Below are positions 16,820 through 27,139 of a stretch of 33,470 nucleotides of DNA, piece after piece. The stretch lies in NCBI RefSeq assembly GCF_000615445.1, contig NZ_BALY01000020.1, positions 1 through 33,470 of the forward strand, written 5' to 3'. How positions within the stretch are numbered: the first letter of the stretch is position 1; the number at the start of each line of letters is the position of its first letter. Below the pieces are notes generated by a model. It was not told where the DNA came from, searched no databases, and worked only from the letters and a program-made list of their open reading frames with translations. Source of the stretch: Lactobacillus hamsteri DSM 5661 = JCM 6256. Lineage in GTDB: Bacteria > Bacillota > Bacilli > Lactobacillales > Lactobacillaceae. The translations under genes and the position numbers were made by a program.

Positions 16820-17215
16820 ATGAAAAAAACCACTTTTTATCCTATTATCATCGAAGAATGTAATGATGAAGACGGTCACTATTATGTAGCAACCTCACCA
16901 AATATTAAGGGAATGGTTACAGATGGAGAAACTTTTGAAGAAACGGCTCACAATGCTGAAGATGCCATTGAAACTGTTATCGACGGTGACCAAAAAATCC
17001 CTAAACCAGAAGATCCATCTAATTGGGAATTAAGTGACAGTCAACATGTTGTTTATATTCCTGTTGATCTAACAAACTATTTGAAAAAACATAGTAAGAT
17101 GGTTAGAAAAAGTATCACTGTACCAGAATATTTAGCTGACTGGGCAAAAGAAAACAAAATAAACGTCTCACGTGTCGCTTCCGATGCATTAAGAGGTCTA
17201 CAAGAAAAAGAATAA
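16820..17215 (+). CDS. hicB: HicB antitoxin
   Basis: A two-domain antitoxin of about 131 residues. The N-terminal partial RNase H-like domain (FYPIIIEECNDEDGHYYVATSPNIKGMVTDG) binds HicA, and the C-terminal ribbon-helix-helix (RKSITVPEYLADWAKENKINVSRVASDAL) binds DNA. I chose the ATG at 16820. An in-frame TTG at 16802 is possible, and neither has a clear ribosome site, so translation may depend on hicA. It ends before a strong terminator. Confidence 0.88.
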   Translation: MKKTTFYPIIIEECNDEDGHYYVATSPNIKGMVTDGETFEETAHNAEDAIETVIDGDQKIPKPEDPSNWELSDSQHVVYIPVDLTNYLKKHSKMVRKSITVPEYLADWAKENKINVSRVASDALRGLQEKE

Positions 17216-17220
17216 AAGAA

Positions 17221-17256
17221 AAAATACTTAGTTCTCTTACAAACTAAGTATTTTTT
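17221..17256. terminator. Terminator after hicAB
   Basis: A perfect 12-bp stem (17221-17232 with 17243-17254), flanked by A and T runs, so it can also act on the opposite strand. Confidence 0.9.
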
Positions 17257-17257
17257 C

Positions 17258-17407
17258 CTACATCATCGGAGTATTAGTAACAGTTACTGACTTAACGTTC
17301 GACCATGGGCCAACTAAATTACTGTGAAGTCCGCGGACCTTAACTTCATAAATCTTGCCTTTTACAAAATAAAGCGGATCAGTTTTGCGTTGTTGGCTTT
17401 TAGATTT
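17258..17407 (-). pseudogene. Relic C-terminus of a fibronectin type III-like surface protein
   Basis: The minus strand is open for about 49 codons between stops at 17408 and 17258 and has no start. It reads as the last strands of an FN3 domain: IYEVKVRGLHSN, then VGPWSNVKSVTVTNT. This is typical of repeat domains in large extracellular proteins of lactobacilli. The rest of the gene is gone; the hypothetical gene beyond is unrelated. It marks an old deletion or replacement at this spot. Confidence 0.65.
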
Positions 17408-17453
17408 TTAGTTATAGAGATTTAGTAACAATATATAAAGATCATATTTACAT

Positions 17454-17487
17454 AATAAAAAAATATTTCGCATTAATCGAAATATTT
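17454..17487 (-). terminator. Terminator overlapping the end of the hypothetical gene
   Basis: A perfect 10-bp stem (17461-17470 with 17478-17487) followed on the minus strand by seven T. The stop codon of the gene lies in the hairpin loop. Confidence 0.85.
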
Positions 17488-18243
17488 ATTTTTATACAAT
17501 TGTTGTGCACTATCAATCTTGGCTGGCATTTTCTTAACGATATCCGTATGCATTCGCAACTCTTTCAATTCATTGCCCATTCGAATTGCTTTTCTTCTAC
17601 CTAAAAGCTCCTTTTGATTTAATTCTTCAATTTTATGAACATAATCACGACACTGACGGTCATAAATCACCGCTAACGAGGCATAATAATTTTTCAAAAT
17701 CACGACCAATTTATCAGCAAGCTTAAGCATGCACTCAGCATCTTTTTTCATGTTAAGAAAATCTTCGTAGCTTTTAGACGGGTTTTCAGGATGTTCACGA
17801 TGTCGTTTTATCGCCTTGTTGCCCCATTCAATATTTCGAAGATAATTGCTGTACATAAATTCGACGCCTTCGTCAGCCATCATGCGCATTCCCAGTGAGC
17901 CTTCCAATAAGCAGTTGCCGTATTCATCAAAGTATAAAGTATCATCGGCACCTTTTACCACAAGCTTCTTGCTATGTAAGTTAGGCTCAGGAGCGCGAGC
18001 AGCCTTTTCTTCACTTTTCTTGATCACCTTGCGAATCCGCTTCAGAAGATCAGCATTGTACACATCGAAAATCTCACCAATGCTTGCATTCTCACCTACC
18101 CTGCCTAATTCCTTTAGGTATTGGCCAGCCTGCAAAATACGCTGCTTTTTGTCTTCTTCATCCTTGGCTTCACTTAAATGAAACATGATGTGGTCAACTT
18201 TTTCTCTCTTATCAAGCTCATCTTGACTCAGAACTTTATCCAT
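17473..18243 (-). CDS. Hypothetical charged helical protein
   Basis: About 256 residues, soluble, lysine- and glutamate-rich, mostly helical, with no signal peptide or membrane segment. A central piece (LYFDEYGNCLLEGSLGMRMMADEGVEFMY) may be a small globular part between helical regions. I do not recognise the family. Start ATG at 18243 is preferred, and an in-frame TTG at 18249 is possible; the ribosome site (AAAGAAG) is weak for both. It stands between the FN3 relic and the terminator of CRISPR array 1, on the same strand as the cas genes but separated from them by that terminator. Confidence 0.65.
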   Translation of the reverse strand: MDKVLSQDELDKREKVDHIMFHLSEAKDEEDKKQRILQAGQYLKELGRVGENASIGEIFDVYNADLLKRIRKVIKKSEEKAARAPEPNLHSKKLVVKGADDTLYFDEYGNCLLEGSLGMRMMADEGVEFMYSNYLRNIEWGNKAIKRHREHPENPSKSYEDFLNMKKDAECMLKLADKLVVILKNYYASLAVIYDRQCRDYVHKIEELNQKELLGRRKAIRMGNELKELRMHTDIVKKMPAKIDSAQQLYKNKYFD

Positions 18244-18304
18244 GGGCAATCGCTTCTTTCTATCCTCACTTGCAAAACGGCTTTTATTATAGCACTTTCC
18301 ATGG

Positions 18305-18340
18305 AATAAAAAAGAAGCTATCTATAAAGGCAGCTTCTTT
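18305..18340 (-). terminator. Terminator of the CRISPR array 1 transcript
   Basis: AAAGAAGCT (18311-18319) pairs with AGCTTCTTT (18332-18340); six or more T follow on the minus strand. It abuts the last, degenerate repeat and so ends the pre-crRNA. Confidence 0.85.
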
Positions 18341-20314
18341 GTTTCCACATGCGTGGAGAATACATCACAGCGTCATAAAGATGCAATTAATCAATAGGAT
18401 CACCTCCACACACGTGGAGAATACCGTTTTGCGGTCTGAAGCTAAATAAATCGATAAGGATCACCTCCACATGCGTGGAGAATACGTAGCGCCATCCTTG
18501 AGGATCCCCCTAATTTGGGATCACCTCCACATGCGTGGAGAATACGATCTGCGTTATTTTAGATCGTGACAATGATAAGGATCACCTCCACATGCGTGGA
18601 GAATACTTAATCATTTTCGCTTATACAGTATTTTATAAAGGATCACCTCCACATGCGTGGAGAATACACTTAAAACAAAGAAATATTGAATTGCAACAAA
18701 GGATCACCTCCACATGCGTGGAGAATACCAGATTTATTCCGCCAATTACTATTAATGATAAGGATCACCTCCACATGCGTGGAGAATACTATATTGGAAC
18801 AATTTCTGTAAAAAACCACCGAGGATCACCTCCACATGCGTGGAGAATACTGAAGGCACTAGAAGTCGTGTCAGTTCTTCAGGGGATCACCTCCACATGC
18901 GTGGAGAATACCTGGCTATCTGGTGAAACTGGCGATACATACGAGGATCACCTCCACATGCGTGGAGAATACCCACCGAGTCAGCAAACAAGGCTTTAGG
19001 TTTCAGGATCACCTCCACATGCGTGGAGAATACCAATATCGTTTGCATTCGTGAGAATCAGCAGTAGGATCACCTCCACATGCGTGGAGAATACCTAGTG
19101 GCTCAAAAGAAGCTCAAATGAAAGACGGGATCACCTCCACATGCGTGGAGAATACTAGATCTCCATCGTATGTTTCATTTGAAGTCAAGGATCACCTCCA
19201 CATGCGTGGAGAATACTTATCTAATGTTTGGTCTTCATATAGCATTACAGGATCACCTCCACATGCGTGGAGAATACAACCAATGATTCTAAAGTTTCGT
19301 GGTCTGCTTAGGATCACCTCCACATGCGTGGAGAATACTTTTTACCTCCCTCATTGACTTCACTTAGTATAGGATCACCTCCACATGCGTGGAGAATACT
19401 TATTTTCCTTTTTAGCCATTTCTTTCTCCCTAGGATCACCTCCACATGCGTGGAGAATACAGGAAAAGAATGGTATGACAAATACAATTATTAGGATCAC
19501 CTCCACATGCGTGGAGAATACCAGTAATTTAACTGTTGAAGTACGATAGCTTCAGGATCACCTCCACATGCGTGGAGAATACTATTTTATGATCTAAGGC
19601 ATAATTCATTAGCCAGGATCACCTCCACATGCGTGGAGAATACATCTGGTCAAAACTCCAGTTGGGGCAATCGAAAGGATCACCTCCACATGCGTGGAGA
19701 ATACAATTTGTAACTATTCAATCTGGTGCCATTACTAGGATCACCTCCACATGCGTGGAGAATACGCTTGGTGAAGTTCATTAATGTGGCTTTAAACAGG
19801 ATCACCTCCACATGCGTGGAGAATACTGCATGACGCACAAGAATGGCTAGACGGCATCAGGATCACCTCCACATGCGTGGAGAATACTTTACCAGATCTG
19901 CACTTGCAGGCATTAAATCAGGATCACCTCCACATGCGTGGAGAATACTTAAGATCAGTTTGAGTTTTACTGGTCAACTTAGGATCACCTCCACATGCGT
20001 GGAGAATACTTCTCGTTTTGATACTCCGGCTTCTTTTGCATGGGATCACCTCCACATGCGTGGAGAATACAGGGTGATACCAACTTGAATTTTGATCGCA
20101 ATAGGATCACCTCCACATGCGTGGAGAATACCTCGGTTCCTGTCGGAACTAGGGGGTAGTTCCAGGATCACCTCCACATGCGTGGAGAATACCCTCCTTA
20201 CACAATTTAACTAGGTTTCTATACAGGATCACCTCCACATGCGTGGAGAATACCAGAAATTGCTAAAGACGTACCAGCTGAAGATAGGATCACCTCCACA
20301 TGCGTGGAGAATAC
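18336..20314 (-). CRISPR. Type I-E CRISPR array 1 (33 repeats, 32 spacers)
   Basis: Twenty-eight-base repeats (on the plus strand GGATCACC, then the hairpin TCCACATGCGTGGA, then GAATAC) at a 61-base period, with 33-base spacers except one of 32 bases (18486-18517). The repeat is read as crRNA on the minus strand, where it ends in the handle GTGATCC. Leader-proximal repeats (right side) are identical. At the far left, the repeat at 18397 has a changed loop (ACAC), and the last, at 18336-18363, has lost its first eight bases, as expected for the trailer end. Several spacers, reversed, contain a Shine-Dalgarno sequence and start codon, as expected for phage genes. No spacer matches this window well. 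Confidence 0.98.
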
Positions 20315-20343
20315 ACTAAAAAAATCCCATAATACCAAGCTTT

Positions 20344-22169
<1,826 letters not shown>

Positions 22170-22826
22170 TTAATCCTTTATCGGAATAACTGTCAGCAAG
22201 CCCATACCAAATGCTTTTTCTCTACCAATTCCATGCACTAAACTGTTTTTAAATTTATCTAAATCAGTTATCTGCAATATTCCTTCAAAAGTTACTCGAC
22301 TTAACTTTACATTACGACCATTTTTCCGACGCAAAATTGGCCAGTCACGACTAGTAATTTTAAAATTAAGTTCACCCGTTTGATCTTGGACAATTCTAAA
22401 ACCATGCTTTTCTACACGTTCAGTTAACCATTTCATTTGTTGATCAACAGTGATATGCGGAACTACTCGTGATTTTCCTGTTTGTTTTGAATATATCTTA
22501 TAGGTAGGATTAGCAGTTAAACGAAAACGGAGTTTTTCTCCCATATTTAATCTATTTAAATATGAATCATAAGCTTTACTGTCGGCCGTGGTTTTTACGC
22601 CATTTTTTTCAAGTTTAGTTAAATCAGGCTTATCTTCGCTTAATAGCAACAAATATTTCTTGTTTCCAAGATCATCAATTCGCCATAAATGTCGTAAGCG
22701 TTGATGTGTCGCAATTTCTGTAGGAAAACTTTGCTCTACCCAATTATGGTAAGCTCCCAAATGTGTTAAATCTCTTATTTTTTGACGATTTTTTGTGTCA
22801 ATTTCAACTCGTGATAAATAATACAT
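22170..22826 (-). CDS. cas6e: Cas6e crRNA endoribonuclease
   Basis: A 218-residue Cas6e (Cse3) that cuts the repeat at the 3' base of its hairpin and stays bound to it. The glycine-rich C-terminal loop GIGREKAFGMGLLTV is clear. I chose the ATG at 22826 (MYYLSRVEID) because a perfect AGGAGG lies 5 bases upstream. A longer in-frame start at 22850 would lie inside cas5e and lacks a ribosome site. It would also be expected to process the crRNA-like element at 27039-27139. Confidence 0.93.
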   Translation of the reverse strand: MYYLSRVEIDTKNRQKIRDLTHLGAYHNWVEQSFPTEIATHQRLRHLWRIDDLGNKKYLLLLSEDKPDLTKLEKNGVKTTADSKAYDSYLNRLNMGEKLRFRLTANPTYKIYSKQTGKSRVVPHITVDQQMKWLTERVEKHGFRIVQDQTGELNFKITSRDWPILRRKNGRNVKLSRVTFEGILQITDLDKFKNSLVHGIGREKAFGMGLLTVIPIKD

Positions 22827-22834
22827 TTGTCCTC

Positions 22835-23548
22835 CTAAAGACAAGACCAAATATCATGATCTGTAAATGCGTCTTTAAATTCAGAATTTTCAAGCTCAAC
22901 TTGTTTACATGCAATCTGTCGATACATATAATATCTATCTTTTTCATCAAAAGAACCAATCACATCTTTAACTGACGAAGTGGGATTATCTGGCAACATA
23001 TCCGCATCAGCAACAATATCTGTAGCAAACTTATTTTTCTTATACCTTTTTTTAAACCATTCAGAAGCCTGCCAAGAAATTTTTTCTAAAACTTCTACAG
23101 GAGATGCATTTTCAAAAATTTTCATTTTTAAAACACCTGCTGGTGGATTAGATCTTCTTCCTAAATATAATTGAAATTTAGGTTTTCTTAGCGCTTCATA
23201 AATTTCATCAATCCATGTATCATTATCACTTCCAAGTGCAACCACAAATACTGCATCTTGCAAATATTGGCGATAGGTTAGTTTTCTTGCTGTTTTACTA
23301 GCAGATTTATGATATTCAACTGTTTGAAAATCTGTCATTTGCGTTCCGGTTTGATCAATACGAACTGCAAACTTCAAATTATTCAATTCAGAGATGCGCT
23401 TATCATCTCTTCTATATCCCAAGGCTGCCGCAATCATTCCCAAAACGGCACTTTTAGAAGGATACGCACCACTGGTTCTTTGGTTAAAAGTTGCTTGATT
23501 ACCGTATGATTGGAGTGGCGCTGTAAGCCTAATTGTTATTGTCTTCAT
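22835..23548 (-). CDS. cas5e: Cas5e Cascade subunit
   Basis: A 237-residue Cas5e (CasD), a RAMP protein that caps the crRNA 5' handle in Cascade. Typical features are the start ITIRLTAPLQSYG, the block YPSKSAVLGMIAAALGY and PAGVLKMKIF. It overlaps the cas7e end by 20 bp and stops 8 bp before the cas6e start, with the cas6e ribosome site next to its stop codon. Confidence 0.94.
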   Translation of the reverse strand: MKTITIRLTAPLQSYGNQATFNQRTSGAYPSKSAVLGMIAAALGYRRDDKRISELNNLKFAVRIDQTGTQMTDFQTVEYHKSASKTARKLTYRQYLQDAVFVVALGSDNDTWIDEIYEALRKPKFQLYLGRRSNPPAGVLKMKIFENASPVEVLEKISWQASEWFKKRYKKNKFATDIVADADMLPDNPTSSVKDVIGSFDEKDRYYMYRQIACKQVELENSEFKDAFTDHDIWSCL

Positions 23549-24629
23549 CAGCTAACCTCTGACTTACTACTTCAGAAATTTTACTCAACATATCTTTAAT
23601 ATTTTCGGCTTTATTAGAAATATCAGTGTCTTTATTAGTCAATACAATAGATAAAACAGGTTCATCAACAAAACCTTCTGCATCAGCATTTTCTTTTTCT
23701 AATCTTTTAATTGAAGTATCTACGTAACCATTTTCAGTATTAACAGGATTTTCAAATGCGGAAACAAGGTTAACAGGTGTATCTTCTCTTACATTTACTA
23801 ACACATATTGAGGTAAAGTCTTATTTGCAAAGGTGTTTTCCTTACCTGTTGGCATGGTCAAAATAAAATCTTTAATAAACAATTCCATACCTTTAAGCGT
23901 TAAATCCTTGCCTAAGTTATGTTCTAATTCATTCAAATTAATATTGGCATAACGATATAAAGTTGATGAGTTATATTCAATAGTTCCGATCATTGCTGAA
24001 CCAGCGTTGTCTTCTGAGCGGTTATCATCAACAGCAGTGTAGTAATCAAATTCTGGAATAATTTCATGAGTTGAGATTGAATGAGCCACTTGACAAGATG
24101 CATCAACATTTAATTCCGGATTATCAGCTACCATTCTTCCGAATAAAGCCAAATCTAATGATTGATCGCTCATCAAAAGATCCTTAATTGCCTTTTTAGC
24201 TTCTTTGTCAGTAACATCATTTTCTGTTGCATATTTTGCGATCTTTTCGATCTCACCACGACTAACTAAAAGCAATGCCCCAGTTAAGATTTCACCAGTT
24301 TTTTTGTCTTTTGTGGCTTTAATTCCTACAGCTTTAAGAATGCTTTGCGCCTTATCAATAGCTGCATCATCATCTAAAATGTCATCAAGCTTTTTCAATT
24401 CATCAGCAAGAAGATATACGACCTTTTTAGTTCTGTAACTATCAAGCCATTCTTCATCTTCTGATTTAAATGCTAATCTCACTGCACGTTTCCAACTTTG
24501 TGATGAAACTCGAGATCTAGTCACGCCACCATAAACTGCTGTTTTAGGGCTACCTGTATCATCACGGTTAATATTGGATGATGGTACTGTTTGCAAAACA
24601 TTGATATCTACGTACAAATTTTTCTTCAT
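23529..24629 (-). CDS. cas7e: Cas7e Cascade backbone subunit
   Basis: A 366-residue Cas7e (Cse4/CasC) that polymerises along the crRNA spacer. Hallmarks are the N-terminal VDINVLQTVPSSNINRDDTG, the block GGVTRSRVSSQSWKRAVR and LFGRMVADN in the middle. Length and motifs are typical. It lies 1 bp after the cse2 stop. The ribosome site (AGGAGAA) lies inside the end of cse2. Confidence 0.95.
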   Translation of the reverse strand: MKKNLYVDINVLQTVPSSNINRDDTGSPKTAVYGGVTRSRVSSQSWKRAVRLAFKSEDEEWLDSYRTKKVVYLLADELKKLDDILDDDAAIDKAQSILKAVGIKATKDKKTGEILTGALLLVSRGEIEKIAKYATENDVTDKEAKKAIKDLLMSDQSLDLALFGRMVADNPELNVDASCQVAHSISTHEIIPEFDYYTAVDDNRSEDNAGSAMIGTIEYNSSTLYRYANINLNELEHNLGKDLTLKGMELFIKDFILTMPTGKENTFANKTLPQYVLVNVREDTPVNLVSAFENPVNTENGYVDTSIKRLEKENADAEGFVDEPVLSIVLTNKDTDISNKAENIKDMLSKISEVVSQRLADEDNNN

Positions 24630-24630
24630 T

Positions 24631-25230
24631 TTATTTTTCTCCTTTATTTTCTAATGTGTAAACATTCCAGTAATAGTCGCGACCCCAATTTAATGCAACT
24701 TTTCTTGCACTTTCAGGATTTGATTGAAACCAGTATAAATCTTGTGCTAATTTTCCAAAATCAACTTGTAAATTTAATTTCTTACCTTTAAGTATTTGCA
24801 CAAGGTGAACCAATGAATTAATTACGGCCGCAGTATTTGTACTTGCAAGTATTGCACTAACTCGGCGATCAAGTGCTGCTTTAGCATCACTATCTTTATC
24901 ACCAATTTGTTTTAAAGCGTTAAAGAAAGTAACACCTTTTTGATTTTCTCCACTCGCAGCATAAACTAATTCTTCTGTTCCTTGTTGAAAAATCGCATAA
25001 CAATGCAAAGTTGTATAGATAGCCTTTTCAGCATGAGTTGGTTGACCATCCCTGCTTAATACTATGCTTTCATCAACACCATCGAAAAATAACGGCCAAA
25101 CTTTTTCAGCCCGTTTATCGGTAATATCGGTTGTTGATCTTAAAGCTGCTAAGGTAGCTTTATCTAAAGAGCCATTATTATATAGTCGCTTAATAATTTT
25201 GACAGTTGCTTTATTAATATTCGATACCAT
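24631..25230 (-). CDS. cse2: Cse2 (Cas11e) Cascade small subunit
   Basis: A 199-residue helical Cse2/CasB, present as two copies in Cascade, where it stabilises the displaced DNA strand. The family block ALRSTTD, then VWPLFF and a HCYAIFQQG stretch, is visible, followed by the WGRDYYW end. It starts 2 bp after the cas8e stop. Confidence 0.93.
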   Translation of the reverse strand: MVSNINKATVKIIKRLYNNGSLDKATLAALRSTTDITDKRAEKVWPLFFDGVDESIVLSRDGQPTHAEKAIYTTLHCYAIFQQGTEELVYAASGENQKGVTFFNALKQIGDKDSDAKAALDRRVSAILASTNTAAVINSLVHLVQILKGKKLNLQVDFGKLAQDLYWFQSNPESARKVALNWGRDYYWNVYTLENKGEK

Positions 25231-25232
25231 TG

Positions 25233-26942
25233 TTATTTTTTCTTAGCTCCTTTCCCATCTAACTTAATTGCTACATTTCGGCGGAATTTATTGTAAATCG
25301 TAAAAATATTGCTGGAATCTTTTCCACGAATTTCTAGTGAAGTTGCAGATCTGAAAGTATCCTGTGCTTGTCTAAATGCTATTTGATTTAAAACATCTTG
25401 CCATTGACTGATTTTCTCTCCGCTTTCATCTTGGTTGGTCAATCCAGCTAACCAATTATAAAAGGGACGATTAAGCGCATCATAAAATTGTTCTGTCAAT
25501 TTATTAGCGTAAGAATTATCTTTAATACTTCGCAATTCAGAAATTTCTTTTATAAACCAATAGTAATATGTACCGACTTGTTGAGTCGTTTCGATAACAC
25601 CCTCAATTATAGCGGGCCAACGTTGTGCTTCATCAGAATTACTATCAAAAAGAACTTCCGCATTAATTTTCATATTGTCTACAACTTCTGCATATGGAGA
25701 TTGAGATGTAGCATTACCATCACTAATTAAAGCAATTGAACATAGATTTACTTGCATTGTTTTAGAAATTGCTTCATTAACTTTTAAAAATTGAAGCCAA
25801 TCAACAATTCCAGGTTGATAATCATTATCTTCACTAACAGAAATATAATTACCAAAGTTACGCCACATTGCAACGGAGAGATTATTTTTAGATTTGGTAG
25901 CAGGTCTGATACCATCTTTATTTGCTCTCCATGTTGTCATCGGTTCAATATAATTAGCAGGCATATCTTCATATTCGAATTTTGGTAAACCAGCACTAAA
26001 GATTGTTGGCTGATCTTCTTGCCATTCAATATGAAGCATTCGTGACCAATCAGTGTATAATTCCGCTAAATTATCAGGGAAAATTCCTTTAACTCTATTT
26101 TTAAGAAACTCAGAAGTATCATCATATTCCCAAACTGGCTTTTGATTTTTATATTCAAAATCTTCACTATTTTGTGGAACTAAAACCAAATTAAGCATTA
26201 AAGTTTCAAAAAGATTTTTACCTTTAATAAAAACCGGATTCAATCCATATAGCCAACCTGATGAAACAGAAAACTTTTCTTTACTTAGATACTTGGTTTT
26301 ATCAGTCACCCCTGTGAAATTCTGATAAGTAATTAACCATCTTGCAAGCTCCGCATAATTAACTCTGTTTTTATATTCATCAGATTTTGGAGAAAACAAA
26401 GAAGGGGAATTGTTACTTTCACTGATAACTCTATTTATCTGCTTGACGGAAACCGTACCTTTTCCTTTTGCTACTCTCTTCTTTGCTTCAACATTTTCAT
26501 CATAAACTGACTGAGTAACTTGATAAAATGGCGTATCCCCGAAAAGATCAAAACGACTTTTATACTTTTCTAAATACTCAATTACGATTTTAGAAAAAGT
26601 CTTTTCTTGATAAAGATCTTTCCAAGTATTCAATAAATCATCTGCTATTTCATCTTGATCCTCATCCTCGTCAACTTCTTCAGACAATTGATAATTGTCA
26701 TCCAATTCTAACCAATCATACGGTTCATCTTGAGCATTAAATCTAGAATAAACAGTAGTCAAAATTGCTAACAAAAATCGCAAAATTGCTAAATCTTGTG
26801 CTTTCATATCTCCGGCTAAGCTTTCGTATTGCTGTGAATAATTAAACAACTCAACAAGCGAAACTGTTTTTTCCGTATGAGATTCATTGTCAAAAACTTT
26901 TAACCATGGATCAGTTACCAAATTAAAACTTTTTTCTTGCAT
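25233..26942 (-). CDS. cas8e: Cas8e (Cse1) PAM-recognising Cascade large subunit
   Basis: A 569-residue Cse1/CasA that reads the PAM and recruits Cas3. The start (FNLVTDPWLKV) and the internal FGDTPFYQV block are characteristic. A strong AGGAGG (26948-26953) sits five bases before the ATG. A promoter (TTGTAA, 17 bp, TATTAT) is at 26991-27019, so this gene begins a separate operon from cas3. The first transcribed bases match the pseudo-spacer of the crRNA-like RNA encoded just upstream, so it may be repressed by the very complex it encodes. Confidence 0.95.
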   Translation of the reverse strand: MQEKSFNLVTDPWLKVFDNESHTEKTVSLVELFNYSQQYESLAGDMKAQDLAILRFLLAILTTVYSRFNAQDEPYDWLELDDNYQLSEEVDEDEDQDEIADDLLNTWKDLYQEKTFSKIVIEYLEKYKSRFDLFGDTPFYQVTQSVYDENVEAKKRVAKGKGTVSVKQINRVISESNNSPSLFSPKSDEYKNRVNYAELARWLITYQNFTGVTDKTKYLSKEKFSVSSGWLYGLNPVFIKGKNLFETLMLNLVLVPQNSEDFEYKNQKPVWEYDDTSEFLKNRVKGIFPDNLAELYTDWSRMLHIEWQEDQPTIFSAGLPKFEYEDMPANYIEPMTTWRANKDGIRPATKSKNNLSVAMWRNFGNYISVSEDNDYQPGIVDWLQFLKVNEAISKTMQVNLCSIALISDGNATSQSPYAEVVDNMKINAEVLFDSNSDEAQRWPAIIEGVIETTQQVGTYYYWFIKEISELRSIKDNSYANKLTEQFYDALNRPFYNWLAGLTNQDESGEKISQWQDVLNQIAFRQAQDTFRSATSLEIRGKDSSNIFTIYNKFRRNVAIKLDGKGAKKK

Positions 26943-26959
26943 TCGATCCTCCTCGCTTT

Positions 26960-26981
26960 AATTTAATCATATTCTTTATAG
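26960..26981 (-). promoter_or_regulatory. Candidate target of the crRNA-like RNA at the cas8e start of transcription
   Basis: On the minus strand this 22-base site matches the pseudo-spacer at 27089-27110 at positions 2-11, 14-18, 20 and 21 (17 of 22); mismatches are at 1, 12, 13, 19 and 22. The three bases before it (26984-26982) are GAA, an AA-type PAM of the kind reported for streptococcal and lactobacillus I-E systems. It starts about 3 bases after the predicted transcription start. Confidence 0.65.
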
Positions 26982-26990
26982 TTCATATAA

Positions 26991-27019
26991 ATAATACTTC
27001 TAAAGAAACTAATTTACAA
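26991..27019 (-). promoter_or_regulatory. Promoter of the Cascade operon (cas8e onward)
   Basis: TTGTAA (27019-27014), a 17-base gap, and TATTAT (26996-26991). The start of transcription is expected near 26984, giving a leader of about 42 bases with the pseudo-spacer match inside it. Confidence 0.75.
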
Positions 27020-27038
27020 GAGTTATTCTTTAAAAATT

Positions 27039-27139
27039 AAAAAGGATGTCTGTTGACATCCTTTTCCCCCACATATTGTAGGGATTACTATATAATCTGA
27101 TTCTTTATATGGATCACCCTCATATACTATGAGGATTAC
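27039..27139 (-). ncRNA. CreR-like crRNA mini-array (pseudo-repeat, pseudo-spacer, pseudo-repeat, terminator)
   Basis: On the minus strand: pseudo-repeat 1 (27139-27111, 29 nt) has GTAAT, then the 7-bp hairpin CCTCATA/TATGAGG with a 3-nt loop, then GTGATCC, which is identical to the crRNA 5' handle of both arrays. A 22-nt pseudo-spacer (27110-27089) follows. Pseudo-repeat 2 (27088-27066) begins GTAATCC and keeps a 7-bp hairpin (CCCTACA/TGTGGGG, one G-U) but has lost the handle. A perfect terminator follows (GGATGTC/GACATCC, 27061-27044, then five T). Stems differ from the array repeats by paired changes, so structure is kept. The expected product is one Cas6e-processed guide with a short spacer aimed at the cas8e promoter region. 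This matches the architecture of cas-regulating RNAs (CreR, CreA) known from other type I systems. Not a normal array: only one spacer, too short, and not next to a leader. Confidence 0.72.

Noticed and set aside
19643-19676. Array 1 spacer resembling 13785-13800 (CCAGTTGGG...CAAT)
   Set aside because: Only about 14 bases match and a one-base gap is needed, outside any seed geometry. Treated as chance.
18535-20088. Open frames with repeated HLHMRGEY or GSPPHAWRI peptides
   Set aside because: They are translations of the CRISPR repeats, not genes. The same holds for the frames at 31006-31776.
22827-22850. Longer start for cas6e
   Set aside because: No ribosome site, and overlap with cas5e; AGGAGG supports 22826.
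27066-27139. Reading the mini-array as an ordinary CRISPR array remnant
   Set aside because: Possible, but the handle kept only in the first unit, the 22-nt spacer, the promoter at the first base, the terminator directly after and the match to the cas8e start region together fit a dedicated RNA better.
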